Source of the DNA: Fibrobacteraceae bacterium
GTDB lineage: Bacteria > Fibrobacterota > Fibrobacteria > Fibrobacterales > Fibrobacteraceae
Direction of reading: 5' to 3'
Assembly (NCBI GenBank): GCA_021443045.1
Contig: JABUUT010000049.1
Location: 18,885-29,594, forward strand
Length of the DNA stretch: 10,710 nucleotides
Shown piece by piece: positions 1 to 5,654 of this stretch. Each line of letters opens with the position of its first letter. Position 1 is the stretch's first letter. Below the pieces are notes generated by a model, which made no database searches, had not been told where the DNA came from, and saw only the letters and a program-made list of their open reading frames with translations. A program made the translations under genes and the position numbers.

Positions 1-53
1 TCGCTACGCTCACTTTGAGCTCAAGCCTCATACCTCTAGGAGGCAAAGCCTCC
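1..53 (-). repeat. Intergenic repeat element, left copy
   Basis: Read on the minus strand, this begins with a perfect 6-bp hairpin with a 3-nt loop (39-53, GGAGGC/GCCTCC), runs into the core CCTAGAGGTATGAG (27-40), then GCTCAAAG, and ends in GTGAGCGTAGCGA at the window edge. A 13-of-14 match to the core lies on the plus strand at 10606-10619, again preceded by a GGC/GCC dyad and followed by CCCAAAG. The two copies are therefore in opposite orientation on either side of the gene block. The element is non-coding and its function is unknown; its left end may lie outside the window. Confidence 0.6.
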
Positions 54-65
54 GAACCTTTATGG

Positions 66-86
66 TGATCAGTTATCAGTGATTGG
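66..86 (+). repeat. Degenerate TCAGT-type short repeat, left
   Basis: The stretch is built from GATCAGT, TATCAGT and GATTGGT units, a degenerate 7-mer style repeat. Similar units recur on the minus strand at 228-268 and on the plus strand at 10571-10676. No reading frame or RNA fold is evident. Confidence 0.45.
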
Positions 87-106
87 TATTTATATGGACT
101 TTCTGT

Positions 107-139
107 GGATCCTTCAGGGCTATGCCCTTCAGGATGACC
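107..139. repeat. GGATCC...AGGATGACC element with small hairpin, copy 1
   Basis: It contains CCTTCAGG as a direct repeat (111-118 and 126-133) and a perfect 5-bp hairpin AGGGC-TAT-GCCCT (116-128). It ends in AGGATGACC. A diverged relative sharing CCAGGGCT-like and AGGATGACC segments follows at 188-225. It looks like a dispersed intergenic repeat. It is not followed by a T-run, so I do not call it a terminator. Confidence 0.45.
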
Positions 140-157
140 CAACCACCAGCTGAATTC

Positions 158-182
158 TATCCCCTATCCCCTATCCCCTATC
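158..182 (+). repeat. TATCCCC tandem heptamer repeat
   Basis: Three perfect tandem copies of the 7-mer TATCCCC (158-178) are followed by a partial fourth, TATC. The array is short and lies in non-coding DNA, so copy number could vary by slippage. Confidence 0.8.
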
Positions 183-187
183 GCAAG

Positions 188-225
188 CTCCAGGGCTAAA
201 GACGGCATCAGGGTCCAGGATGACC
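188..225. repeat. CCAGGGCT...AGGATGACC element, diverged copy 2
   Basis: It shares CAGGGCT near its start and AGGATGACC (217-225) at its end with the element at 107-139, but the middle has diverged and lacks the perfect hairpin. The call rests on these short matches only. Confidence 0.35.
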
Positions 226-227
226 TG

Positions 228-268
228 CTGATGGCTGACCACTAACCGCTGATACCTGATAGCTAACT
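228..268 (-). repeat. Degenerate TCAG/TTAG short repeat, inverted block
   Basis: On the minus strand this reads as a run of units such as TAGC, TATCAGG, TATCAGC, GGTTAGT, GGTCAGC and CATCAG. It resembles the blocks at 66-86 and 10571-10676 but in the other orientation. From here to the ppa stop (269-324) I see no gene, no clear terminator hairpin and no promoter. Confidence 0.45.
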
Positions 269-324
269 TACTCGTAGTTTTACAGGTGATTCCCTTATTT
301 TGCCAACCTTTTAATCCTATACTC

Positions 325-915
325 CTATATCAACTGTTCTGGAGGAAGATTGCAGTCGGATTCAGGTTCCTGATAGAAACTTTCTGGAACCTGCACCTGA
401 TTCTGGAAATAGGCTTTGTGGGCTGCAATGACACGCTCACGGGCAAAGTCGGCGTTCATCCAATTGCCAATCTGCACATCCTTGCCTTCCAGTTCCTTGT
501 AGTTCTGGAAAAAGTTCTTGGTAATGCGGAGGAACATCTGGTCCACATCGGCAATGTCTCGAATAGGGCGAGGGTTAAAAACAGGAACTCCAAGAACCTT
601 GTAGTCCTTTTTGCCACCATCGGTCATGTCTAAAGCGCCAATCACGCGGCAGGTGCAAACGGTACCTGTCATCATGGAGGCGGGGCTGTAAATAAGCATA
701 TCCAGAGCATCACCATCGTCGGCCTTGGTGCTGGGAATAAAACCGTAGGTGCAGGGGTAGCTCATGGAGCTGAGCAAGCAGCGGTCCAAGCGAAACACAT
801 GGAGGCGTTCATCATATTCATACTTTAAGTTGGTGTCTTTACCAATTTCAACAACGCAATCCACTTCGTAGGGATACTTTTTTCCAATGGGCAAATCCAA
901 ATAGTTAATAGCCAT
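325..915 (-). CDS. ppa: Inorganic pyrophosphatase, family I
   Basis: This cytoplasmic enzyme hydrolyses pyrophosphate to two phosphates and so pulls nucleic-acid, protein and cofactor synthesis forward. The 196-residue product aligns well with soluble family I enzymes. It has NLKYEYDE (substrate Lys and Glu), DR followed by YPCTYGFIP, the metal-binding signature DGDALDML (Ala where most have Pro), MTD...DYK, and FFQNYKELEG near the C-terminus with the conserved Tyr-Lys pair. It is about 20 residues longer than the E. coli protein, mostly as a C-terminal tail. An in-frame ATG lies 21 bases further upstream (936). I chose 915 because GGAGAG sits three bases before it and because MAINYLDLPIG matches the usual N-terminus. 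The gene has its own promoter (997-1025) although the Omp85 gene lies 137 bp upstream on the same strand. Confidence 0.95.
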   Translation of the reverse strand: MAINYLDLPIGKKYPYEVDCVVEIGKDTNLKYEYDERLHVFRLDRCLLSSMSYPCTYGFIPSTKADDGDALDMLIYSPASMMTGTVCTCRVIGALDMTDGGKKDYKVLGVPVFNPRPIRDIADVDQMFLRITKNFFQNYKELEGKDVQIGNWMNADFARERVIAAHKAYFQNQVQVPESFYQEPESDCNLPPEQLI

Positions 916-918
916 TTT

Positions 919-924
919 CTCTCC
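919..924 (-). promoter_or_regulatory. Ribosome binding site that decides the ppa start
   Basis: On the minus strand GGAGAG is followed by three A residues and the ATG at 915-913. This supports the shorter start over the in-frame ATG at 936, which has only GAGAGA directly abutting it. Confidence 0.6.
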
Positions 925-996
925 GTATTGATACATTCTCTCAGGAATGTTTCTCGAGCTTTTCCCGAATTCTCTTTTTCGTTTAACTTGTCACCA

Positions 997-1025
997 AATC
1001 TAGAAAATGTAAATAAAAATTTCAA
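997..1025 (-). promoter_or_regulatory. Sigma70-like promoter for ppa
   Basis: The -35 hexamer TTGAAA (1020-1025) and the -10 hexamer TAGATT (997-1002) are separated by exactly 17 bases in a very AT-rich stretch. Transcription would start near 990, giving a leader of about 75 bases before the ppa ATG. I see no operator or riboswitch in that leader. Confidence 0.5.
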
Positions 1026-1026
1026 C

Positions 1027-1050
1027 AAAAAAAAATGTAAAAGCCATTTT
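1027..1050 (-). terminator. Weak AT-rich hairpin with T-run after the Omp85 gene
   Basis: On the minus strand AAAATG (1045-1050) and CATTTT (1032-1037) can pair around a 7-base loop, and a T-run follows (1027-1035). The hairpin begins three bases past the stop codon of the Omp85 gene and ends just before the ppa -35 box. The stem is only 6 bp and AT-rich, so it may be a poor terminator or chance. Confidence 0.25.
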
Positions 1051-1052
1051 CA

Positions 1053-2420
1053 TTAACGGGCACGCCAGCGAACCGAGGTGGTCTTTTCACAAAGGCCAAA
1101 GAACAACTTGGGCTCACCACGATCGGGGCTATAACCCACTTCAATACGAATCCGCTCCAAAGCAGGAATCACTAGATGGAGGCCGCCATACACGGCACCT
1201 TCGTAATCTTCCCAACCAGGCTTTTTCTCGTCCCAGAGCAGGGAACCTTCCAGCCCCCACACCAGCTGAACCCCATAGAAAAAGTTCACTCCCCACAGGC
1301 TTGCGGCATGGCGTTCCATTAGCACAAAACGCTCCTCCAAAGTGAGCAAAGCCTCATGCACCCCAAGGCTTAAAGAATCGGCCCCGTGACCACGAAAAGT
1401 ATTTTCACCCCCGTGGTAGTAATAATCGTATTGCTGCACAACACCGGGGCGATATCGAATGAACGCCATAGCCCCAGTTACAAAGCGGCCAAACATCCAA
1501 TAAGCCCTGCTGTCGCTTAAAATTTCCCAATAATTTTCACCTTTGTGATTTTCTTGCACCCCGCTCCCCACATGGGTCAGCATATACTCTTGGTAAATTC
1601 CCCTACGGGCATCCAGAGCCGCATCACGGTAATCCACGGCAAATCCCGCCCCAAATTCTGGCAAATGCCCCGCGCCACCTTCCAAATAGCGGTAAGCTCC
1701 TGTTCCAAGCACAGCAAAATGGGAATTCATATTCCACTCCATGTCCAGGTCTAAAAGCCAGCTGGCATCTTGGAACTGCCGCAGGTCATCGTAGCTGTTG
1801 GTGCGTAAAAATTCAAAGTTCCAGCCTAAGGGAAGTCCAAACAAATATGGTGAACTGCTGTAAAAAGCATACTCGTTGTTGTCAAAAATCGGATCCACCG
1901 CAGTGCGGTACTGCACCTCCGCCCTAATGTCTTCGCCAAATACATTCAAGTTGGCCAAGGCAAGCCCCACCATCAAACCGTCCCGGTCCGAAGTTTTCCC
2001 TGCAGGGGCCGGAATGTAGCGGAAAATTTCCTTGAACTTGTAAGTCACCGTGACGGCTCTGGACCCATTACCACTGCGGATTCCACCACCATTACCACCT
2101 TCGCGATTTTCATCATCGTCGCCAGTCCAGCTTTTTCCACTAACGTCGCAATCCACCTCAATCTCGGTAAACAAGTCCAAATCCTGCAATTTCAATTTTT
2201 CGGAATTGAACTTTTCCGTAGAAAAAGGCTCCCCCACCTTGTTGACCAGCTCCCGTTCCACCACATGGGGCTGGGTGTTTAAAAGGCCCTGAAGTTGAAT
2301 GTTTTGTACTACGGATCCCTCTGGGCAAGACGCCGAAAAAGCATAAGGCTCCACCAAAAAAAGAGGGGCGGAAATCCACAGCAAAAAGGAGAACGGACTT
2401 TTAAAATTTTGGATGTTCAT
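1053..2420 (-). CDS. Small Omp85/BamA-TamA family outer-membrane protein, single POTRA
   Basis: The 455-residue product starts with a signal peptide (about 1-31, hydrophobic SFLLWISAPLFLVEPYAFSA). One POTRA domain follows (about 37-130): VVQNIQLQGL strand, HVVERELV helix, FNSEKLKLQDLDLF helix and two closing strands. The rest is a beta-barrel with alternating aromatic and polar strands, the barrel motif DYRDAALDARRG (263-274) and the Omp85 L6 motif GGENTFRGHG (337-346, FRGHG like VRGF/Y). BamA and TamA have five and three POTRAs, so this is a short member. Strands two and three of the POTRA are separated by a 26-residue acidic then Gly/Asn-rich insertion (96-121). Cys32, Cys91 and Cys444 are the only cysteines. 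The family inserts or exports proteins or lipids at the outer membrane; the substrate here is unknown. No SD sequence precedes the ATG. No partner gene is adjacent. Confidence 0.82.
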   Translation of the reverse strand: MNIQNFKSPFSFLLWISAPLFLVEPYAFSASCPEGSVVQNIQLQGLLNTQPHVVERELVNKVGEPFSTEKFNSEKLKLQDLDLFTEIEVDCDVSGKSWTGDDDENREGGNGGGIRSGNGSRAVTVTYKFKEIFRYIPAPAGKTSDRDGLMVGLALANLNVFGEDIRAEVQYRTAVDPIFDNNEYAFYSSSPYLFGLPLGWNFEFLRTNSYDDLRQFQDASWLLDLDMEWNMNSHFAVLGTGAYRYLEGGAGHLPEFGAGFAVDYRDAALDARRGIYQEYMLTHVGSGVQENHKGENYWEILSDSRAYWMFGRFVTGAMAFIRYRPGVVQQYDYYYHGGENTFRGHGADSLSLGVHEALLTLEERFVLMERHAASLWGVNFFYGVQLVWGLEGSLLWDEKKPGWEDYEGAVYGGLHLVIPALERIRIEVGYSPDRGEPKLFFGLCEKTTSVRWRAR

Positions 2421-2428
2421 ATAAGAAT

Positions 2429-2454
2429 ATGGTTAAAATTTACTAAATAACCAT
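2429..2454. promoter_or_regulatory. Operator-like inverted repeat upstream of the Omp85 gene
   Basis: ATGGTTA (2429-2435) and TAACCAT (2448-2454) form a perfect 7-bp dyad around a 12-base AT-rich centre that itself holds ATTTA-TAAAT symmetry. It lies 8 bases before the Omp85 ATG and inside the 107-bp divergent spacer. It could be a repressor site or a leader hairpin limiting ribosome access; the sequence does not decide between them. I found no convincing promoter for either divergent gene. Confidence 0.35.
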
Positions 2455-2527
2455 TCTCCCCTTTTTTAGTTACACCACTTTTTTCTAAATTTTTCCCCGT
2501 ATTGGAAAATTTAATCCTGAGGATTTT

Positions 2528-2995
2528 ATGCTTGATTTTCTCGCCAACTATTGGCCTTATCTCATTCTTCTTATTGTAGTGGTTCTTCTGATTTTTGCCA
2601 TTCGTGGCATTCGCAAGTTCCTTAAAGAAGGGGGCGGAGCCTTTAGCCTGGAAACCATCAAAAAAAATACCCAGCCCAACTTTGCCGCATTGCAACAAAA
2701 ATCCAAGGCCCTCTTGGCCGATGCCGACATTATCTGCACAGTTAAGGAAGGCAGCAACTACGTTGTTCCCGACAAGCAAGATTTAAAGCGTTTCCGCCGC
2801 GCCGTTTCTCAAAAATACAAAGTGGCCATGTTCCTGGTTCCTGGCACCAACAAAGTGGTATACTTTTTCTGTAAAACCGATCAGGGTGTAAAACGCCGCA
2901 TTGAAAATCTAGTTATCAACCAAAAGTTCCGCGAAGGCAAGAAGCCCTACATGGATGTGGCCACCGGTGACAAATTAAAGTACCCCGTGGCTTAA
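2528..2995 (+). CDS. Single-pass membrane protein of unknown function
   Basis: I do not recognise a family. The 155-residue product has one hydrophobic helix near the N-terminus (about 9-27, YWPYLILLIVVVLLIFAI) followed at once by basic residues (Arg26, Arg29, Lys30, Lys33). By the positive-inside rule the body faces the cytoplasm. Residues 51-67 look like an amphipathic helix. Residues 68-155 look like a small alpha/beta domain with many basic residues (DLKRFRRAVSQKYK, GVKRRIENLVINQKFREGKK) and strands KVAMFLVP and KVVYFFCK. GAGGA sits four bases before the ATG, supporting this start and real translation. hrpB follows after 24 bases on the same strand, so the two probably share a transcript. 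The basic cytoplasmic face could bind nucleic acid or acidic lipid; that is inference only. Confidence 0.75.
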   Translation: MLDFLANYWPYLILLIVVVLLIFAIRGIRKFLKEGGGAFSLETIKKNTQPNFAALQQKSKALLADADIICTVKEGSNYVVPDKQDLKRFRRAVSQKYKVAMFLVPGTNKVVYFFCKTDQGVKRRIENLVINQKFREGKKPYMDVATGDKLKYPVA

Positions 2996-3019
2996 TTTTA
3001 CACCTTTGTTTTTGCAACA

Positions 3020-5566
3020 ATGGTTCAACATTTTAACGACCTTGCGTTAGCCGCCGACAAAGAGCGGCTTTTGTGCGCTATAGAGGGTGGCGGAAACATT
3101 CTTGTAGAAGCCCCTACTGGCAGCGGTAAATCACTGTACATTCCCTGGCTTGTCCACCAGCAGAAAAAAGAAAAAATTGTGGTTCTTCAGCCACGACGGC
3201 TGGCTGCCTTGGGCCTTGCCCAATTTGCATCCAAATTATTGACCAAAGAAGACCCAAGCGAAAAATGTGGCCAAACCATTGGCTACCAGTTTCGCCAAGA
3301 AAGTTGCAAAAGCGAGAAAACACAAATTTTATTTCAAACCTACGGCAATTTTTTGCAGGAGCTGCTCCATGGGAAAATGGACGCCCAGTGGATTGTGTTT
3401 GACGAATTTCACGAACGCAGTGCCGACATGGATTTGCTGTTCGCCTACTTTGCAGCATTAAAAAAAGAAAATTTCCAAAGCGGATTCCAGCAGAAAATAC
3501 CCAGACTTATCATCATGTCGGCAAAACTAAACCGAGCCGAAATGGAAAAAGCCTTGAACGTAAAGTGCTTGGAGCTGGGCACTCCCCTTTACCCCGTACA
3601 AATTTTGAATCAAGACAAAACGGCAGGATTTTCTTTGGAGCAGGAGGTGGTAAAAGCCCTGCGGAATTTATACCGCAACAATATTTGGGGTACAACCTTG
3701 GTGTTTCTTCCAGGAAAATATGAAATTAGCCGCTGTCGGAACGCCGCCGAAGAGGCCTTTGGTACAAATTACCAAAAAGAAGATACCCCAACCTATTTAG
3801 ACATCTACGGCGGCCAGGAACGGGAAATACAGAAACAAATTTTTGAAGAGTCTTCAAAGCCCCGCATTATTTTTACCACCAACATTGCCGAAACTTCCAT
3901 TACCGTTCCTAACGTTACCGGAGTCATCGACAGCGGCATAGAACGCATTGCAGAATACGATGACAGCGAAAGAACACAGGTATTGCGCACCGTAAAAATT
4001 TCGCAGCAAAATGCCATTCAGCGGTCTGGTCGTGCCGGACGCACCCAACAGGGAGCCTGCATTCGGCTGTGGAGCAAAGAAGAGGAACAACATATGCCCC
4101 AAGGCATTGTTCCCCAGGTAACTCAAATTGAGCCCTCCCTCTTTTTGTTGCAAAAATCGTTGCTGGAGAGTTTTGGAAGAGAATGTTTTGGAAATTCCTC
4201 GGAAGTTCACCCATCCCTACTTTTACCCACCCCTATTCCACCGGAACGGGAAAAGGTTTCGAATAAATTATTAAATCAGCTTAAAATGTGGAACAACGGG
4301 GCCATTACCGAATTGGGAAAGCAAATTGCTCTCACCCCCCTCAGCGATATTTCCCTATCTCTCATTTTGGCAACCCAAAGTCAAATTTCAGAAACCACCC
4401 TGATGGTTATGTCTTGGATTCATGCAGGAACAGAGTATGCCCAAAAATCCAAAATGCCTCTAAACTTGATTCTAATGGGTCAGGAAAAACCCAAGGAAGT
4501 TCTTTTTACCTACAACCAACTCAAAGATTACTGCAAAAAAAAGAACATAGCCCCTGCAGAAAACAACAATTCCAGCACCATCCAAATTCTACTGCAGGCT
4601 TACCCCCATCGGCTAGCCACCCCCTATGGCAAAGGAGGCGACAACACCGTTTCATACAAATTAGAAAACAGCAACATTCTCCGATTGCAAAATGCGGAAC
4701 CTCCCTACGCCCTGTTAGCTTTAAACACCCTTCGCACCAACGGAAACGAACTTAAGGTAAGCATGTACCTACCTGTAGAAAAAGAAATGCTACAGGGAAA
4801 CAACACTTCTGTAAGGTACGAGCTGTGTTGGAAAAATAAGGGGGAGCGTTTTGTAGGTCTAGAAATCTGTGAAGAAAATGACAGGGAAATTTCTCGAAAA
4901 GAGGTGCCAACACAAGAAGCCTCCCCCAAAGCTCTTTCTCAACTAAAAGAGCTTACCGTAGCCGCCTGGCAAGAAAAATTTGATAAAGACAACAGCGGCA
5001 CCCCATTTATTACAGATAAAGTAAAAGAAGCCCTTTGTAAAATGCGGCTGGCTTCTAAGCTGTATCCAGAATTTAGGCTTCCCGAATTTAATCAAGAAGA
5101 TTTGGAACTTATTTTTGACGATTTTGCCAGCGGGTATTTTTTATTAAAAGACATGACCGAAGAAAGGTACATGAAATCCATTGAAGACTACTTTGGCAAG
5201 TCTATGCTGAACTGGCTACACAAGACTTTTCCAGACCACTTCGAGTTTCCCAACAAAAAGAAAGCCAGGTACATTTATCAGGAAGTGGCTTGTGAAGATG
5301 GAATGGGAGAAATTGTGGTAGAAATTTCGGCACGCATAGAAGACTTTATGCAGTTCGACAGAACAACAGGTAAAATAACGCCCCTGCAAGGGGAACATTT
5401 TATAGCAGACGGCAAGCAAAAGGTGCGCTACGACATTTTGGCTCCCAACTTCCGTTCTATGCAAAAAACTTGGGATTTAACCAGCTTTTGGCAGAACACC
5501 TACCCCGAAGTGCGAAAGGAGCTCCGCGGGCGCTACCCCAAGCACCCCTGGCCAGAGAAAATTTAG
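3020..5566 (+). CDS. hrpB: HrpB-type DEAH-box ATP-dependent helicase
   Basis: The 848-residue product matches HrpB end to end (E. coli about 809). Motif I is APTGSGKS (31-38), Ia LQPRRLAA (56-63), II DEFHERS (128-134, the DEFH variant I associate with HrpB), IV TLVFLPG, V TTNIAETSITVP (286-297) and VI QRSGRAGR (344-351). A helicase-associated region and the HrpB C-terminal domain follow, ending in SFWQNTYPEVRKELRGRYPKHPWPE, which is very close to other HrpB proteins. Motif III reads SAKL (167-170) where SAT is expected; this is one base away from ACA (Thr). HrpB is a nucleic-acid-dependent ATPase of the DEAH/RHA group with a poorly known physiological role. The ATG at 3020 has no SD sequence and no alternative start nearby. 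It lies 24 bases after the unknown membrane protein gene. The gene is visibly richer in A/T-ending codons than parC downstream. Confidence 0.93.
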   Translation: MVQHFNDLALAADKERLLCAIEGGGNILVEAPTGSGKSLYIPWLVHQQKKEKIVVLQPRRLAALGLAQFASKLLTKEDPSEKCGQTIGYQFRQESCKSEKTQILFQTYGNFLQELLHGKMDAQWIVFDEFHERSADMDLLFAYFAALKKENFQSGFQQKIPRLIIMSAKLNRAEMEKALNVKCLELGTPLYPVQILNQDKTAGFSLEQEVVKALRNLYRNNIWGTTLVFLPGKYEISRCRNAAEEAFGTNYQKEDTPTYLDIYGGQEREIQKQIFEESSKPRIIFTTNIAETSITVPNVTGVIDSGIERIAEYDDSERTQVLRTVKISQQNAIQRSGRAGRTQQGACIRLWSKEEEQHMPQGIVPQVTQIEPSLFLLQKSLLESFGRECFGNSSEVHPSLLLPTPIPPEREKVSNKLLNQLKMWNNGAITELGKQIALTPLSDISLSLILATQSQISETTLMVMSWIHAGTEYAQKSKMPLNLILMGQEKPKEVLFTYNQLKDYCKKKNIAPAENNNSSTIQILLQAYPHRLATPYGKGGDNTVSYKLENSNILRLQNAEPPYALLALNTLRTNGNELKVSMYLPVEKEMLQGNNTSVRYELCWKNKGERFVGLEICEENDREISRKEVPTQEASPKALSQLKELTVAAWQEKFDKDNSGTPFITDKVKEALCKMRLASKLYPEFRLPEFNQEDLELIFDDFASGYFLLKDMTEERYMKSIEDYFGKSMLNWLHKTFPDHFEFPNKKKARYIYQEVACEDGMGEIVVEISARIEDFMQFDRTTGKITPLQGEHFIADGKQKVRYDILAPNFRSMQKTWDLTSFWQNTYPEVRKELRGRYPKHPWPEKI

Positions 5567-5654
5567 TTTTTCTTACCCATTTGTGCAGTATTTTTTGTAT
5601 TCTGGCCGCTAAGGTGCAATTACTGACATTTCATTTTTTTATCTTTGGAACTAT

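Noticed and set aside
158..182. CRISPR-like array
   Set aside because: The repeats are 7 bases long and directly adjacent with no spacers, and no cas genes are present.
286..633. 115-codon plus-strand frame over the 3' part of ppa
   Set aside because: It is antisense to conserved pyrophosphatase sequence and shows no motif or ribosome site.
2455..2527. Promoter for the small membrane protein (TTTTTA, 17 bases, TAAATT)
   Set aside because: The -35 is a poor match in an AT-rich stretch where such pairs arise by chance.
2417..2779. 120-codon minus-strand frame that would overlap the Omp85 start by four bases
   Set aside because: The ATGA-style overlap looks operon-like, but the frame is antisense to the small membrane protein, which has a good SD site and a clear transmembrane helix. 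The translation becomes low-complexity Lys/Asn towards its end.
4288..4755. 155-codon plus-strand open frame inside hrpB
   Set aside because: It is a shifted frame of hrpB with a His/Ser/Pro/Gln-rich translation and no domain; the hrpB frame is continuous through it.
5567..5654. Promoter or terminator between hrpB and parC
   Set aside because: TATTCT could serve as a -10 but has no -35 at proper spacing, and there is no hairpin with a U-run.
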